Part shown: one piece after another, positions 8,862 to 17,904 of the stretch
How positions within the stretch are numbered: position 1 is the first letter of the stretch
How the letters are laid out: the number at the start of each line of letters is the position of its first letter
Translations under genes and position numbers: made by a program
Notes under the pieces: generated by a model
Told to the model about the DNA's origin: nothing
Databases searched by the model: none
The model's input: only the letters and a program-made list of their open reading frames with translations
Assembly: GCF_000243095.1 (NCBI RefSeq)
Contig: NZ_AHJE01000001.1
Location: forward strand, 1 to 64,000
Reading direction: 5' to 3'
Length of the DNA: 64,000 nucleotides
Source of the DNA: Cupriavidus basilensis OR16
GTDB lineage: Bacteria > Pseudomonadota > Gammaproteobacteria > Burkholderiales > Burkholderiaceae

Positions 8862-10136
8862 ATGAGCCAATCCGCCGCCCCCCTCCTCCCGCTCGGCCAG
8901 ACCCTTCTCGACCAGGCCGCAGCGCTGGCCCGCTTCTCGGACATGGAAGGCGGCCTGACCTGCGCCTACCTGACCCCGGCCCACCGCGCCGCGCAAGCCC
9001 AGCTGGTGGCATGGATGGAGGCCGCGGGCATGACGATCCGCATCGACGCCATCGGCAACGTGATTGGCCGCTACGCCGCCGATCCGGCCGTGGGCGATGC
9101 CGCGCGCGTGCTGATGACCGGCTCGCACTTCGACACCGTACGCAACGGCGGGTGCTATGACGGCCGGCTTGGCATCCTGCTGCCCGTCGCCGTGGTTGGG
9201 GCGCTCAACGCGGCCGGCATCCGCCTGCCCTATCACTTCGAGGTAGTTGGCTTTGCCGAGGAAGAAGGCCTGCGTTTCAAGACCAGCTTCCTGGCCAGCA
9301 GCGTGCTGGCCGGCCGCTTCGACCCGGACCTGCTGGATCGTGCCGACACCGACGGCGTGACACTGCGCGAGGCGCTGGCGGCCTCTGGCCTGCCGGGCGC
9401 GGGCAGCCTCGACGCACTGCGGGCCGCGGCGGTGAACCCCGCCACCCTGCATGGCTTCGTCGAAGTCCATATCGAGCAAGGCCCGGTCCTGCTGCACCAC
9501 GGCCTGCCCCTCGGCGTGGTCACGCAGATCGCCGGCAGCAGCCGCTTCCAGGTCCGCGTGGAGGGCCTGGCCAGCCACGCGGGCACCACGCCCATGACCC
9601 TGCGCAAGGACGCCGCCGCCGCGGCCGCCGAGATGGTGCTGCTGGTGGAGCGGCGCTGCGCGCAAGTACCCGCCCTGGTCGGCACGGTGGGCCAGTTGCA
9701 AGTGCCGAACGGATCGAGCAACGTCATTCCGGCCGAGTGTGTGTTCTCGATGGACATCCGTGCCGGTGAGGACGGCATCCGCGAGGCCGCCATCGCCGAC
9801 ATCGTGGCCGGCATCCAGGCGATCGCCGAGCGCCGCGGCCTCACGGCCATCGTGGAACGGGTGCCACCGGTCAACAATGCGCCGTGCGCGCGCTGGCTGA
9901 TGGACCAGTTCGGCGCGGTGCTCAAGAAGCGCGGGCTGGAAGCGTTCGAGCTGCCCTCGGGCGCCGGCCACGACGCCATGATGATGCAGCGCGTGACCGA
10001 CGTGGCAATGTTGTTCGTGCGCTGCGGCAACGGCGGCATCAGCCACAACCCGCTGGAGACCATCACGGCCGACGACGCCCAGCTCGCGGCCGAGGTCTTC
10101 GTCGACTTCCTGCGGCATTTCCAGCCGCGCGCCTGA
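8862..10136 (+). CDS. M20 amidohydrolase: allantoate amidohydrolase / N-carbamoyl-L-amino acid hydrolase
   Basis: This is a complete 424-residue dinuclear-zinc M20 enzyme of the hydantoinase/carbamoylase branch. Metal-site motifs appear in order: GSHFDTV (His, Asp), GCYDGRLG, the catalytic FAEEEGLRF, HIEQGPVL, the dimerisation-domain segment GLASHAGTTPM, and the terminal PSGAGHDAMMM and GISHNPLE. These segments match allantoate amidohydrolase (AllC, allantoate to ureidoglycine/ureidoglycolate, CO2 and ammonia), but N-carbamoylase activity cannot be excluded. It is cytoplasmic with no signal peptide. The SMP-30 gene follows at a 95-nt distance. Other purine-degradation genes are not in the window. 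Confidence 0.85.
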   Translation: MSQSAAPLLPLGQTLLDQAAALARFSDMEGGLTCAYLTPAHRAAQAQLVAWMEAAGMTIRIDAIGNVIGRYAADPAVGDAARVLMTGSHFDTVRNGGCYDGRLGILLPVAVVGALNAAGIRLPYHFEVVGFAEEEGLRFKTSFLASSVLAGRFDPDLLDRADTDGVTLREALAASGLPGAGSLDALRAAAVNPATLHGFVEVHIEQGPVLLHHGLPLGVVTQIAGSSRFQVRVEGLASHAGTTPMTLRKDAAAAAAEMVLLVERRCAQVPALVGTVGQLQVPNGSSNVIPAECVFSMDIRAGEDGIREAAIADIVAGIQAIAERRGLTAIVERVPPVNNAPCARWLMDQFGAVLKKRGLEAFELPSGAGHDAMMMQRVTDVAMLFVRCGNGGISHNPLETITADDAQLAAEVFVDFLRHFQPRA

Positions 10137-10231
10137 CGCCCCTTTCGCGGCGCGCTTGCGGTCCCGGCACAAATCGTATTGGATGTAGGCACACCAATCA
10201 CAAGATCGAAAGATCACATCGGAGACACGGC

Positions 10232-11129
10232 ATGGCGCAACGCGAACTATCGGTCCTGACCAAGGGGCACACCTTTCTGGAAGGACTGCGCTGGCACGAC
10301 GGCCGGCTCTGGCTGTCGGATTTCTACACCCACCGGGTGATGGCGGTGAGCCTGGACGGCGCCGTCGAACAGATCGCGGAAGTGCCGCAACAGCCATCCG
10401 GCATGGGATGGCTGCCGGACGGGCGCCTGCTGATCGTCTCCATGCGCGACCGCAAGCTGCTGCGCCGCGAGCCGGACGGCAGCCTGGTGGTGCATGCCGA
10501 CCTGTCCGGCGTGGCCAGCGGGCACGTCAACGACATGGTGGTGGACCAGTACGGCCGCGCCTATGTAGGTAATTTCGGTTTCGACCTGATGGCCGGCGCG
10601 CCGATGCGCACGGCGAGCCTGGCGCGGGTCGACCCGGACGGCTCGATCACCGTGGTGGCCGATGGCCTGTTCTTCCCCAACGGCTCGGTCATCACGCCGG
10701 ACGGCAAATCCCTGGTGGTGGGGCGAGACCCTCGGCAATCGCATCTCGGCCTTCGACCTGGGCGCCGATGGCTCGCTCGGCCCGCGCCGCGACTGGGCCC
10801 TCTTCGGCAGCCAGCCCACTGGATCGGACCTCGTCCAGGTGCTGGGCGGCGCGAAAGTGGCGCCGGACGGATGCACGCAGGACGCGCAGGGCGCACTCTG
10901 GGTGGCCGACGCCATCGGCAATCGCGTCTTGCGGGTACTTCCGGGTGGTCAGATCGATGAGGAAATTGCCTGCGGGACGGGAATTTTCGCTGCCGCGCTG
11001 GGCGGCCCGCGTGGCACCACGCTGTTCCTGGCCGCCGCGCCTAACTTCGACGAGGCTGAGCGGCGCGCTTCGCGCCTGGGCCATATCCTGATGACGGAGG
11101 TCGAAGTGCCGCATGCCGGCCTGCCGTGA
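10232..11129 (+). pseudogene. SMP-30/gluconolactonase/LRE family protein, one-base frameshift
   Basis: This is a six-bladed beta-propeller hydrolase of the SMP-30 family, which usually opens sugar lactones with a bound divalent metal. It starts at the ATG after GGAGACACGGC. Family segments seen are GLRWHDGRLWLSDF, PSGMGWLPDGRLLI, GHVNDMVVD and GLFFPNGSVITPDGKSL. After SLVVG the frame is lost at the GGGG run 10720-10723. Removing one G restores GETLGNRISAFDLGADG and the continuing propeller with GCTQDAQGALWVADAIGNRV through the stop at 11129, giving 298 residues. As written, neither fragment contains the whole propeller. The substrate is unknown, and the upstream neighbour is an amidohydrolase. 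Confidence 0.85.
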
Positions 11130-11233
11130 GGCTGAACGAGGCTGAATGAAGCGCAAGCTGAAGTAGGACGGACGCCGATATCCCGGATGCTGCACGCCGT
11201 GGCAAGCTGCCCGTATGAGCGCGTGCCCGGGGC

Positions 11234-11572
11234 CTAGCCGCCCTGGTACATCTCCCGCCCGAGTTCGTACAGGTTCTGGCGCAGCTTGCGCCGCTCGTCG
11301 GGCGAGAGTTTGTCGTTCGGGGACGCGTGGGGCCGGTTGCCCATGTCACGCTCGGCGCGGTACTTTCCGGCGCGTGCTCGCGCTTCGTCCTGGCTGTAGC
11401 GCTCGCGCTCGTTGCGCGGCGCGGCATCGCGGCCTGCTGCATTGCCAGCGCCCGGGAGCAAATGCGCCATGCCGGGCGATTGCGGGTACCCCACACTAGC
11501 GGCAAGCAACAGCGCGACACTCGCGCCGGCACGGGAAAGGGTATGCCCGGCGCGCTTGCGGGTGACTTTCAT
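11234..11572 (-). CDS. Small exported protein of unknown function
   Basis: This 112-residue protein has a likely signal sequence (AGASVALLLAASVGYPQ) and a charged, low-complexity mature part rich in Arg and Glu. It ends with KLSPDERRKLRQNLYELGREMY. The SPDERRxLRxxL ending recurs in small exported proteins of Burkholderiales, and no function is known to me. It is transcribed divergently from ompR, which starts about 257 nt away. Its coding quality (GC at third positions, sensible composition) supports a real gene. Confidence 0.6.
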   Translation of the reverse strand: MKVTRKRAGHTLSRAGASVALLLAASVGYPQSPGMAHLLPGAGNAAGRDAAPRNERERYSQDEARARAGKYRAERDMGNRPHASPNDKLSPDERRKLRQNLYELGREMYQGG

Positions 11573-11828
11573 TGATAATGGCGGTTTGGGCTTCGGAAAC
11601 GGTGGTTACAGGACCGCCGGAAGCCAGACATCCGGTAGCCCCGCCTCGCCACGTCGTGGCAGTGAACTACACGGCGGACACCCACGAAAACCCCATGGGG
11701 ACTGGCTACGGAAACGGTATGCGGCAGTTTAAACGCAGGGTGGATGCGCGCCGTCATACCTCGGGGTAAAGTATGTAACCTTTTGTTAAGCCATTTTGAC
11801 CGAAAGCGTTTGTCGCTAAGATACCGCC

Positions 11829-12551
11829 ATGGAAAATACCAGTCACAAGATTCTCGTCGTGGACGACGACCCCCGTCTGCGCGACCTGCTGCGCCGTTAC
11901 CTTGGCGAACAGGGCTTCACCGTACTGGTAGCCGAAAACGCCACCGCGATGAACAAGCTCTGGTTGCGCGAGCGTTTCGACCTGCTAGTGCTCGACCTGA
12001 TGATGCCGGGTGAAGACGGCCTGTCGATCTGCCGGCGCCTGCGCGGCGCCAACGACCAGACGCCTATCATCATGCTCACCGCCAAGGGCGAGGACGTCGA
12101 TCGCATCGTCGGCCTCGAGATGGGCGCCGACGACTACCTGCCGAAGCCCTTCAACCCGCGCGAGCTGATCGCGCGTATCCACGCCGTGCTGCGCCGCAAG
12201 GGCCCCGCCGAAGTCCCCGGCGCGCCTTCGGAAACCCCGGAAAACTTCGCTTTTGGCGACTTCGTGCTTAACCTCGCCACCCGCACGCTGACCAAAAATG
12301 ACGAAGAGATCACCCTGACCACCGGCGAATTCTCGGTGCTCAAGGTGTTCGCCCGGCATCCGCGCCAGCCGCTGTCACGCGAGAAGCTCATGGAAATGGC
12401 GCGCGGGCGCGAGTACGAAGTATTCGACCGCAGCCTGGACGTGCAGATCTCACGCCTGCGCAAGCTGATCGAGCCTGATCCGGGCAACCCGCGTTTCATC
12501 CAGACGGTCTGGGGCCTCGGCTACGTCTTCATCCCCGATGGCGTGAAGTAA
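11829..12551 (+). CDS. ompR: Response regulator, OmpR family
   Basis: This 240-residue two-component regulator has a receiver domain with acidic pocket VDDD (13-14), phospho-acceptor Asp56 in VLDLMMPGEDG, switch Thr in MLTAKGE and Lys in LPKPFNP. A winged-helix DNA-binding domain follows, with DRSLDVQISRLRKLIEPDPG and the terminal IQTVWGLGYVF. The sensor kinase gene begins 13 nt after its stop, so the pair is cotranscribed. In relatives, OmpR-EnvZ responds to envelope or osmotic conditions and controls porins. The target genes here are unknown, though 11-bp-spaced half-sites of the type this family binds occur 1.5 kb downstream. Confidence 0.92.
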   Translation: MENTSHKILVVDDDPRLRDLLRRYLGEQGFTVLVAENATAMNKLWLRERFDLLVLDLMMPGEDGLSICRRLRGANDQTPIIMLTAKGEDVDRIVGLEMGADDYLPKPFNPRELIARIHAVLRRKGPAEVPGAPSETPENFAFGDFVLNLATRTLTKNDEEITLTTGEFSVLKVFARHPRQPLSREKLMEMARGREYEVFDRSLDVQISRLRKLIEPDPGNPRFIQTVWGLGYVFIPDGVK

Positions 12552-12564
12552 GGCGCCGCGCATC

Positions 12565-13914
12565 GTGGCGACTGCCTTCGGCCGCGCGGCTACGCGTCTG
12601 TTCGGTTCGCTGTTCTGGCGAACCTTCATGTTGATCGCCCTTCTGCTGGCGATCTCGCTGGGTATCTGGTTCCAGAGCTATCGGCTCTTCGAACGCGCGC
12701 CGCGCGCCCAGCAGATCGCCATGCAGGTGGTCAGCGTGGTCAAGCTGACGCGCGCTGCCCTGCTTTATTCCGATCCCGCGCGGCGGCGTTTCCTGCTGCT
12801 CGACCTGGTGCAGAACGAGGGCATCAAGGTCTACCCGCGCGAGAAAGACGACGATTTCTCCGTGCCCACCACGAATCCCTTCCTGACGCAGCTGGTGCAG
12901 CAGGAGATTCGCGGCCGGCTGGGCGAAGGGACCGTGATCGCCACCACCGTGAACGATATTCCCGGCGTATGGGTGAGTTTCGAGATCGAGGGCGACGACT
13001 ACTGGGTGGCGATCAGCCCAGAACGGTTCGAGCGTGTGCCCGGCATCCAGTGGCTGTGGTGGAGCATCGCCGCGCTATTGCTGTCGATCATCGGCGCGGC
13101 CTTTATCACGTCGCTGGTCAACCACCCGCTCAAGCGGCTGGCCAATGCGGCACGCGCCATCGGCGGCGGGGGCGACCCGCCCACCCTGCCCGAGCATGGC
13201 GCCAGCGAAGTGGCACAGGCCAACCATAGCTTCAACCAGATGGTGCGCGACCTGCGCCAGCTTGACGACGACCGCGTCGTCATGCTGGCCGGTATCTCGC
13301 ACGACCTGCGCACGCCGCTCACGCGGCTGCGGCTGGAAACCGAGATGTCCCCCGTCGATAACACCACGCGGGAAGCCATGATCGCCGACATCGAACAGAT
13401 GGACGCCATCATCGGCCAGTTCCTCAACTACGCCCGGCCCGCGCTGGAAACGGTCGAACCCGTCGACCTCTCCGCCCTGGTGCAAGACGCCGTCGGCGTC
13501 TACGGCGCTCACGACGACGTGCGCGTCCACGTTCGCGCCGGCGACCCCGTGATGGCCGTCGCCAACCGCATGGAAGTCCAGCGGATCCTTGACAACCTCG
13601 TCGAGAACGCCCGCCGCTACGCCAAGGACGAAGACAACGGCGTAGCCGTGGTCGAGATCAGCACCCGCATCGAAGACAAGGAAGCCGTGCTAACCGTGGC
13701 CGACCACGGCAGCGGCGTGCCGGAAGCGCAACTGCCCTTGCTGACCAGGCCCTTCTACCGCCTCGATGGCGCACGCAGCGAAGCCAAGGGCGCCGGGCTG
13801 GGGATGTCGATCGTCAACCGGATCCTGCAGCGAAACGGCGGCAGGCTGATGCTGGCGAACCGCCCGCCGCCAGCCACCGGCCTGGTGGTCAGCGCGTTTT
13901 TCCGGCGAGCATAG
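12565..13914 (+). CDS. envZ: Sensor histidine kinase, EnvZ family
   Basis: This 449-residue inner-membrane kinase starts at GTG, 13 nt after ompR. It has TM1 around LFWRTFMLIALLLAISLGIW, a periplasmic sensor of about 120 residues, TM2 around WWSIAALLLSIIGAAFITSL and a HAMP linker. The dimerisation domain follows, with phospho-acceptor His246 in GISHDLRTPLTRL. The ATP-binding domain has N box NLVENARRYA, G1 VADHGSGVP and G2 KGAGLGMSIV. It phosphorylates the OmpR encoded upstream. All catalytic boxes are intact. A strong hairpin follows the stop codon. Confidence 0.92.
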   Translation: MATAFGRAATRLFGSLFWRTFMLIALLLAISLGIWFQSYRLFERAPRAQQIAMQVVSVVKLTRAALLYSDPARRRFLLLDLVQNEGIKVYPREKDDDFSVPTTNPFLTQLVQQEIRGRLGEGTVIATTVNDIPGVWVSFEIEGDDYWVAISPERFERVPGIQWLWWSIAALLLSIIGAAFITSLVNHPLKRLANAARAIGGGGDPPTLPEHGASEVAQANHSFNQMVRDLRQLDDDRVVMLAGISHDLRTPLTRLRLETEMSPVDNTTREAMIADIEQMDAIIGQFLNYARPALETVEPVDLSALVQDAVGVYGAHDDVRVHVRAGDPVMAVANRMEVQRILDNLVENARRYAKDEDNGVAVVEISTRIEDKEAVLTVADHGSGVPEAQLPLLTRPFYRLDGARSEAKGAGLGMSIVNRILQRNGGRLMLANRPPPATGLVVSAFFRRA

Positions 13915-13940
13915 ATCCCCCCAATCCCAAGTGTTCGGCC

Positions 13941-13968
13941 GTGATTTCCGCCCCCAGGCGGAAATCAC
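13941..13968 (+). terminator. Hairpin downstream of envZ
   Basis: GTGATTTCCGCC and GGCGGAAATCAC form a perfect 12-bp stem with a 4-nt loop, 27 nt after the envZ stop. No clear T-run follows, so it may need Rho or act only as an RNA stabiliser. Confidence 0.5.
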
Positions 13969-14036
13969 CCAAGCAGTTACCGCAAAATCACCCCCCTCCG
14001 TAGTAACCCTAGCCCCACCCCCTCCCTTCATCCCAC

Positions 14037-14097
14037 TGACAGGCTTTCGACAGCGTTTGATATCAAACTGAAAGCCATTTGACAGCGTAATGACAGC
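14037..14097. promoter_or_regulatory. PhoB-like half-site array around a 14-bp palindrome
   Basis: On the minus strand, two pairs of half-sites with exact 11-bp spacing are seen: CTGTCATTACGCTGTCA (14081-14097) and CTGTCGAAAGCCTGTCA (14037-14053). These match the layout of boxes bound by OmpR/PhoB-family regulators. Between them lies the perfect palindrome GTTTGATATCAAAC (14055-14068), itself flanked by GGCTTTC/GAAAGCC (14042-14048 and 14070-14076). The array sits about 155 nt before the MFS symporter start, in an otherwise gene-free 337-bp gap (13915-14251). Confidence 0.55.
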
Positions 14098-14251
14098 CCC
14101 CCCGGCGCAAACTTGCCGCCGTTAGCAGCACACCCCCAAGACCAAGCCCAGCCAAGGCTATTCCCCGAAAAAAAAGCCGCCCCCATCTGGCGCCCGATCA
14201 AAATCAAGCCCCCGGAACCAACCGGCGGCGACTGCGAGAGACACCAGCAAC

Positions 14252-15553
14252 ATGTCAAACTCCCCTTCCCAGCAACACGGGTTCCGCACCGTGTTCCGCG
14301 TTGTCAGCGGCAACTTCCTGGAAATGTACGACTTCATGGTGTACGGCTTCTACGCCGCCGCCATCGCCAAGACGTTTTTCCCTAGCGGCAACGAGTTCGC
14401 CTCGCTGATGCTCTCGCTCGCGACCTTCGGCGCGGGCTTCCTGATGCGTCCGCTCGGCGCCATCATCCTGGGCGCGTACATCGACCATCACGGCCGCCGC
14501 AAGGGCCTGATCATGACGCTGGTCCTGATGGCGCTTGGCACCCTCCTGATTGCCTGCGTGCCGGGCTATGCGTCGATCGGCGTGGCCGCACCGTTGCTGG
14601 TGCTGGCGGGCCGGCTGCTGCAGGGCTTCTCCGCCGGCGTTGAGCTGGGCGGCGTATCGGTCTACCTGGCGGAAATCGCCAAACCCGGCAAGAAGGGCTT
14701 CTACGTGGCCTGGCAATCGGCCAGCCAGCAGGTAGCGGTGATCTTTGCCGGCCTGCTCGGCGTGGTGCTGCACGCCAAGCTGTCGCCCGAGGAGATGGGC
14801 GAATGGGGCTGGCGCATTCCATTCCTGATCGGCTGCCTGATCGTGCCGTTCCTCTTCCTGATCCGCCGCTCGCTGGAGGAAACCGAAGAGTTCAAGACCC
14901 GCAAGCATCGCCCCAGCATCAACGAGATCTATCGTTCGATGCTGGAGAATTGGCGCATCATCGTGGCCGGTTGCATGATGGTCGTGATGACGACGGTATC
15001 GTTCTACATGATCACCGCGTACACCCCGACCTTCGGCAAGACCGTGCTCAAGCTGGACGACGTCGACAACCTGATCGTCACCATGTGCGTGGGGCTGTCC
15101 AACTTCATCTGGCTGCCGCTGATGGGCGCCTTGTCGGACCGCGTGGGTCGCAAGCCGCTGTTGGTGATCTTCACCATCCTCACATTGCTCACGGCCTATC
15201 CGGCGGTGTCCTGGCTGGTAGCCGAGCCGTCGTTCGGCCGCCTGCTGATGGTCGAGCTGTGGCTGTCCTTCCTGTACGGCAGCTACAACGGCGCGATGGT
15301 GGTGACCCTGACCGAAGTGATGCCGCCCGCGGTGCGCACGGCTGGCTTCTCGCTGGCGTACAGCCTGGCCACGGCCCTGTTCGGCGGCTTCACGCCGGCC
15401 ATCGCGACCTACCTGATCCATAGCACCGGCAACAAGGCCGCGCCTGGCCTGTGGCTGATGTTCGCCGCCGCGTGCGGGCTGATCGCCACGCTGGTGATTT
15501 TCCGCGGCGGACGGCAGCACGCCTACGTCGAACCCGTGGCCAAGACGGCATGA
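14252..15553 (+). CDS. MFS citrate/tricarboxylate-proton symporter family transporter
   Basis: This 433-residue, 12-TM major facilitator protein belongs to the metabolite:H+ symporter branch. The family N-terminus [16 protein letters not shown] is followed by the loop motif DHHGRRKGL, the TM4 motif [20 protein letters not shown] and the second-half loop [10 protein letters not shown]. Close family members carry citrate or related tricarboxylates into the cell with protons. The conserved acidic residue in EMYDF is present. The gene stands alone. Upstream is an array of PhoB-like half-sites with a central palindrome, so expression is probably controlled by a response regulator. The substrate is inferred from family resemblance only. 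Confidence 0.8.
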   Translation: MSNSPSQQHGFRTVFRVVSGNFLEMYDFMVYGFYAAAIAKTFFPSGNEFASLMLSLATFGAGFLMRPLGAIILGAYIDHHGRRKGLIMTLVLMALGTLLIACVPGYASIGVAAPLLVLAGRLLQGFSAGVELGGVSVYLAEIAKPGKKGFYVAWQSASQQVAVIFAGLLGVVLHAKLSPEEMGEWGWRIPFLIGCLIVPFLFLIRRSLEETEEFKTRKHRPSINEIYRSMLENWRIIVAGCMMVVMTTVSFYMITAYTPTFGKTVLKLDDVDNLIVTMCVGLSNFIWLPLMGALSDRVGRKPLLVIFTILTLLTAYPAVSWLVAEPSFGRLLMVELWLSFLYGSYNGAMVVTLTEVMPPAVRTAGFSLAYSLATALFGGFTPAIATYLIHSTGNKAAPGLWLMFAAACGLIATLVIFRGGRQHAYVEPVAKTA

Positions 15554-15852
15554 GGTTCGCGGCGGCGCCCCCGCCGGGGTAGACTGCCGTGTTCCGCCAG
15601 GGCTGCCCGAGCAGCGTGGCTGACATCGCTGCGCAATATGCCGGCGCCACCATCACCCGTGCGGCGCTCGCGCTTGCCGGATGCGCGGCTCCCCGAGCTT
15701 GGCTATCGGGCTCTTTGAGAATATCAATTAGCCCCGCCCCCCGGGGATGACGCATAATCCATCTTCGTTGCGCGGCAGCCCGGCCTTATCCGTTGGTGAT
15801 GGCCTGGCTTGCAGCGCGAGCATCTCTCTTCAACCGTATCCAGGAGCAGTCT

Positions 15853-16401
15853 ATGAAGACCGTTGGTGACAAAATCGAAGCCTTCCACGTCGTCGGTGTC
15901 AAGCCGGGTTTCAACAACCATGAAGAGAACGGCCAGTCGGCCTTTGAAGACATCACCGAAAAGTCGTTCGAAGGCAAGTGGAAGATCATTTACTTCTACC
16001 CGAAGGACTTCACCTTTGTGTGCCCGACCGAAATCGTTGCCTTCGCCAAGCTCAACGGCGACTTCGCCGACCGCGACGCGATCGTGCTGGGTGGCTCGAC
16101 CGACAACGAATTCGTGAAGCTGGCATGGCGCCGCGAGCACAAGGACCTGAACAAGCTGGACCAATGGCAATTCGCCGATGTGACCGGCTCGCTGATCGAC
16201 CAGCTGGGCGTGCGTGACCGTGCTGCCGGCGTCGCGCTGCGCGCTACCTTCATCGTCGATCCGGACAATGTCATCCAGCACGTGTCGGTGAACAACCTGA
16301 ACGTCGGCCGTAACCCGGAAGAAGTGCTGCGTATCCTCGACGGCCTGCAAACCGACGAGCTGTGCCCGTGCAACCGCGCTGTTGGCGGCGCCACGCTGTA
16401 A
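15853..16401 (+). CDS. ahpC: Alkyl hydroperoxide reductase C (typical 2-Cys/AhpE-like peroxiredoxin)
   Basis: This 182-residue peroxiredoxin has peroxidatic Cys57 in FTFVCPTE and candidate resolving cysteines at 171 and 173 in ELCPCNRA. The start at 15853 has AGGAGC about 6 nt upstream; an in-frame start at 15793 would add 20 residues of no family resemblance. It reduces organic peroxides, H2O2 and peroxynitrite in the cytoplasm. ahpD follows 141 nt downstream and supplies the reductant, as in other organisms with AhpC-AhpD pairs lacking AhpF. A hairpin with T-run lies between the two and may set their ratio. No oxyR gene is in the window. Confidence 0.93.
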   Translation: MKTVGDKIEAFHVVGVKPGFNNHEENGQSAFEDITEKSFEGKWKIIYFYPKDFTFVCPTEIVAFAKLNGDFADRDAIVLGGSTDNEFVKLAWRREHKDLNKLDQWQFADVTGSLIDQLGVRDRAAGVALRATFIVDPDNVIQHVSVNNLNVGRNPEEVLRILDGLQTDELCPCNRAVGGATL

Positions 16402-16490
16402 GCTGTCGACTAGTTGGCATGCTGCACAAACTGCCGGTGAGAGATTGCCGGCGATTTGTGACGATCTGCGCGCCGGGCTTCGGCCCGCGC

Positions 16491-16520
16491 CTCAAAACCC
16501 GCCATGGCGGGTTTTTTGAG
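16491..16520 (+). terminator. Terminator/attenuator between ahpC and ahpD
   Basis: AAAACCCGCC, loop ATGG-centred, and GGCGGGTTTT form a near-symmetric hairpin followed by a T-run. It lies 22 nt before the ahpD start, so termination must be partial if both genes share the ahpC promoter. The flanking CTC/GAG extends the symmetry. Confidence 0.75.
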
Positions 16521-16542
16521 ACCTTACCGATAGGAGATTTAT

Positions 16543-17064
16543 ATGGAATTCCTCAGCACGATTAAAGGCCTTATTCCTGACTACGCCAAGGATATCCGCC
16601 TGAACCTCGACGGCACCATCGCCCGCTCCTCGCTCGAGGGCAACGATGCGGTGGCCGTGGCGCTGGCCGCAGCGTTTGCCGCCAAGAGCCGCGTGATCGT
16701 CGACGCGATCCGCAACGCGGGCGTGCTGTCGCCCGAGGAAACCAATGCTGTGCTCACCGCCTCCGCGCTGATGGGCATGAACAACGTCTGGTATCCGTTC
16801 GTGGAAATGGCCGACGACCAGGATCTCGCAACGCAACCGGCCGGCCTGCGCATGAATGCGTACGCCACGCACGGCGGCGTGGACAAGCGCCGCTTCGAGA
16901 TGTACGCGCTGGCTGCGTCCATCGTCGGCAAATGCCATTTCTGTATCAAGTCGCACTATGCACTGCTCAAGAACGAGCAAGGCATGACCGCGCAGCAACT
17001 GCGCGACGTGGGCCGCATTGCCGCCGTGGTCGTCGCAGCCGCCAACGTCATCGCGGCGGAATAA
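16543..17064 (+). CDS. ahpD: Alkyl hydroperoxidase AhpD
   Basis: This 173-residue helical protein has the AhpD redox motif at Cys131 and Cys134 (GKCHFCIKSH). The proton-relay histidine follows in CIKSHYALL, and Glu119 in the segment KRRFEMYALA is also expected at the active site. The TAGGAG site lies about 8 nt upstream of the ATG. AhpD passes electrons, in some organisms from lipoylated proteins, to AhpC, and has weak peroxidase activity of its own. Length is usual for the family. It probably shares the ahpC transcript through the intervening hairpin. Confidence 0.93.
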   Translation: MEFLSTIKGLIPDYAKDIRLNLDGTIARSSLEGNDAVAVALAAAFAAKSRVIVDAIRNAGVLSPEETNAVLTASALMGMNNVWYPFVEMADDQDLATQPAGLRMNAYATHGGVDKRRFEMYALAASIVGKCHFCIKSHYALLKNEQGMTAQQLRDVGRIAAVVVAAANVIAAE

Positions 17065-17287
17065 GGCCGTATCGCGTGCTTGCGGCCGGCACTCGCCGGC
17101 CATGCATGGTGGTTCCGGCACTTCCCCGAAGGCCCCGCGGCGCAAGGCCGGCGGGGCTGGCCCAGCATGCAGCGCGCGTCAGCGCAAGCCTGTTACCAAC
17201 GCGCCTAGTCGGTAATTCACTGACTGCATTTGTGCACCGAAGGGCCTACAATCCAGCAAGGTCACAGCCTTCGCCCCCCCCTCTGCC

Positions 17288-17869
17288 ATGAGCACCCTTC
17301 CTTCGCACACCTCCCCCCGCTTTCACTACCGCCTCGCCACCGTGCAGGACTGGGGCGAAATCGCCGCCGTGACCCAGCAAGCCTATGGCCAATATGAGCT
17401 GGACATCATGGAGGATTGCCGCGAGTCCTTCCAGCAAGGCATGAAAGCCGTGCTGGCCGCGTCGACTTCGGATATGGAATGGTGGGTGGCGCAGACCGAT
17501 CACGGCATCAGCGGCGCGGTGCTGTTCTGCCATCCCGGCGCCACGTTGCAAGCGCTGGACGGCAGCACCATCACGCTCGCCTTGCCGGAAGCCCGGCTGC
17601 TGGCGGTCAGCCCGCAGGCACGCGGACTGGGGCTTGGCCGCACGCTGATGCAGGTCTGCATCCAGCGCGCGCGCGATATCGGCGCCGGCGCGCTGCTGGT
17701 GCGCACCATGCCGGAAATGAAATCCGCCAACCAGTTGTGCCAGCAGATGGGTTTTGTCAAACGCACCGAGGCCGGTGCGCGCTCAGGCCCGATGGCCAGG
17801 CTGATCGACTACGTCTACGCGCTCCCGCCCGACAACGCCGGCGCAGCCGGGGCGTCCACCAAAATCTGA
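17288..17869 (+). CDS. GNAT family N-acetyltransferase
   Basis: This 193-residue protein has the GNAT fold. The acetyl-CoA loop is LLAVSPQARGLGLGRTLMQVCIQ (motif A, around residues 100-125), and the following helix carries RARDIGAGALLVRTM. Motif B residues appear in NQLCQQMGFVKR. The acceptor (small molecule, peptide or antibiotic) cannot be predicted. The N-terminus from the ATG at 17288 includes a short proline-rich lead before YRLATVQDW. It converges with ispF with only 35 nt between stops. Confidence 0.85.
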   Translation: MSTLPSHTSPRFHYRLATVQDWGEIAAVTQQAYGQYELDIMEDCRESFQQGMKAVLAASTSDMEWWVAQTDHGISGAVLFCHPGATLQALDGSTITLALPEARLLAVSPQARGLGLGRTLMQVCIQRARDIGAGALLVRTMPEMKSANQLCQQMGFVKRTEAGARSGPMARLIDYVYALPPDNAGAAGASTKI

Positions 17870-17904
17870 GCGCCCGCTGCGCTCAACCGTGCACTAACTG
17901 CGCA

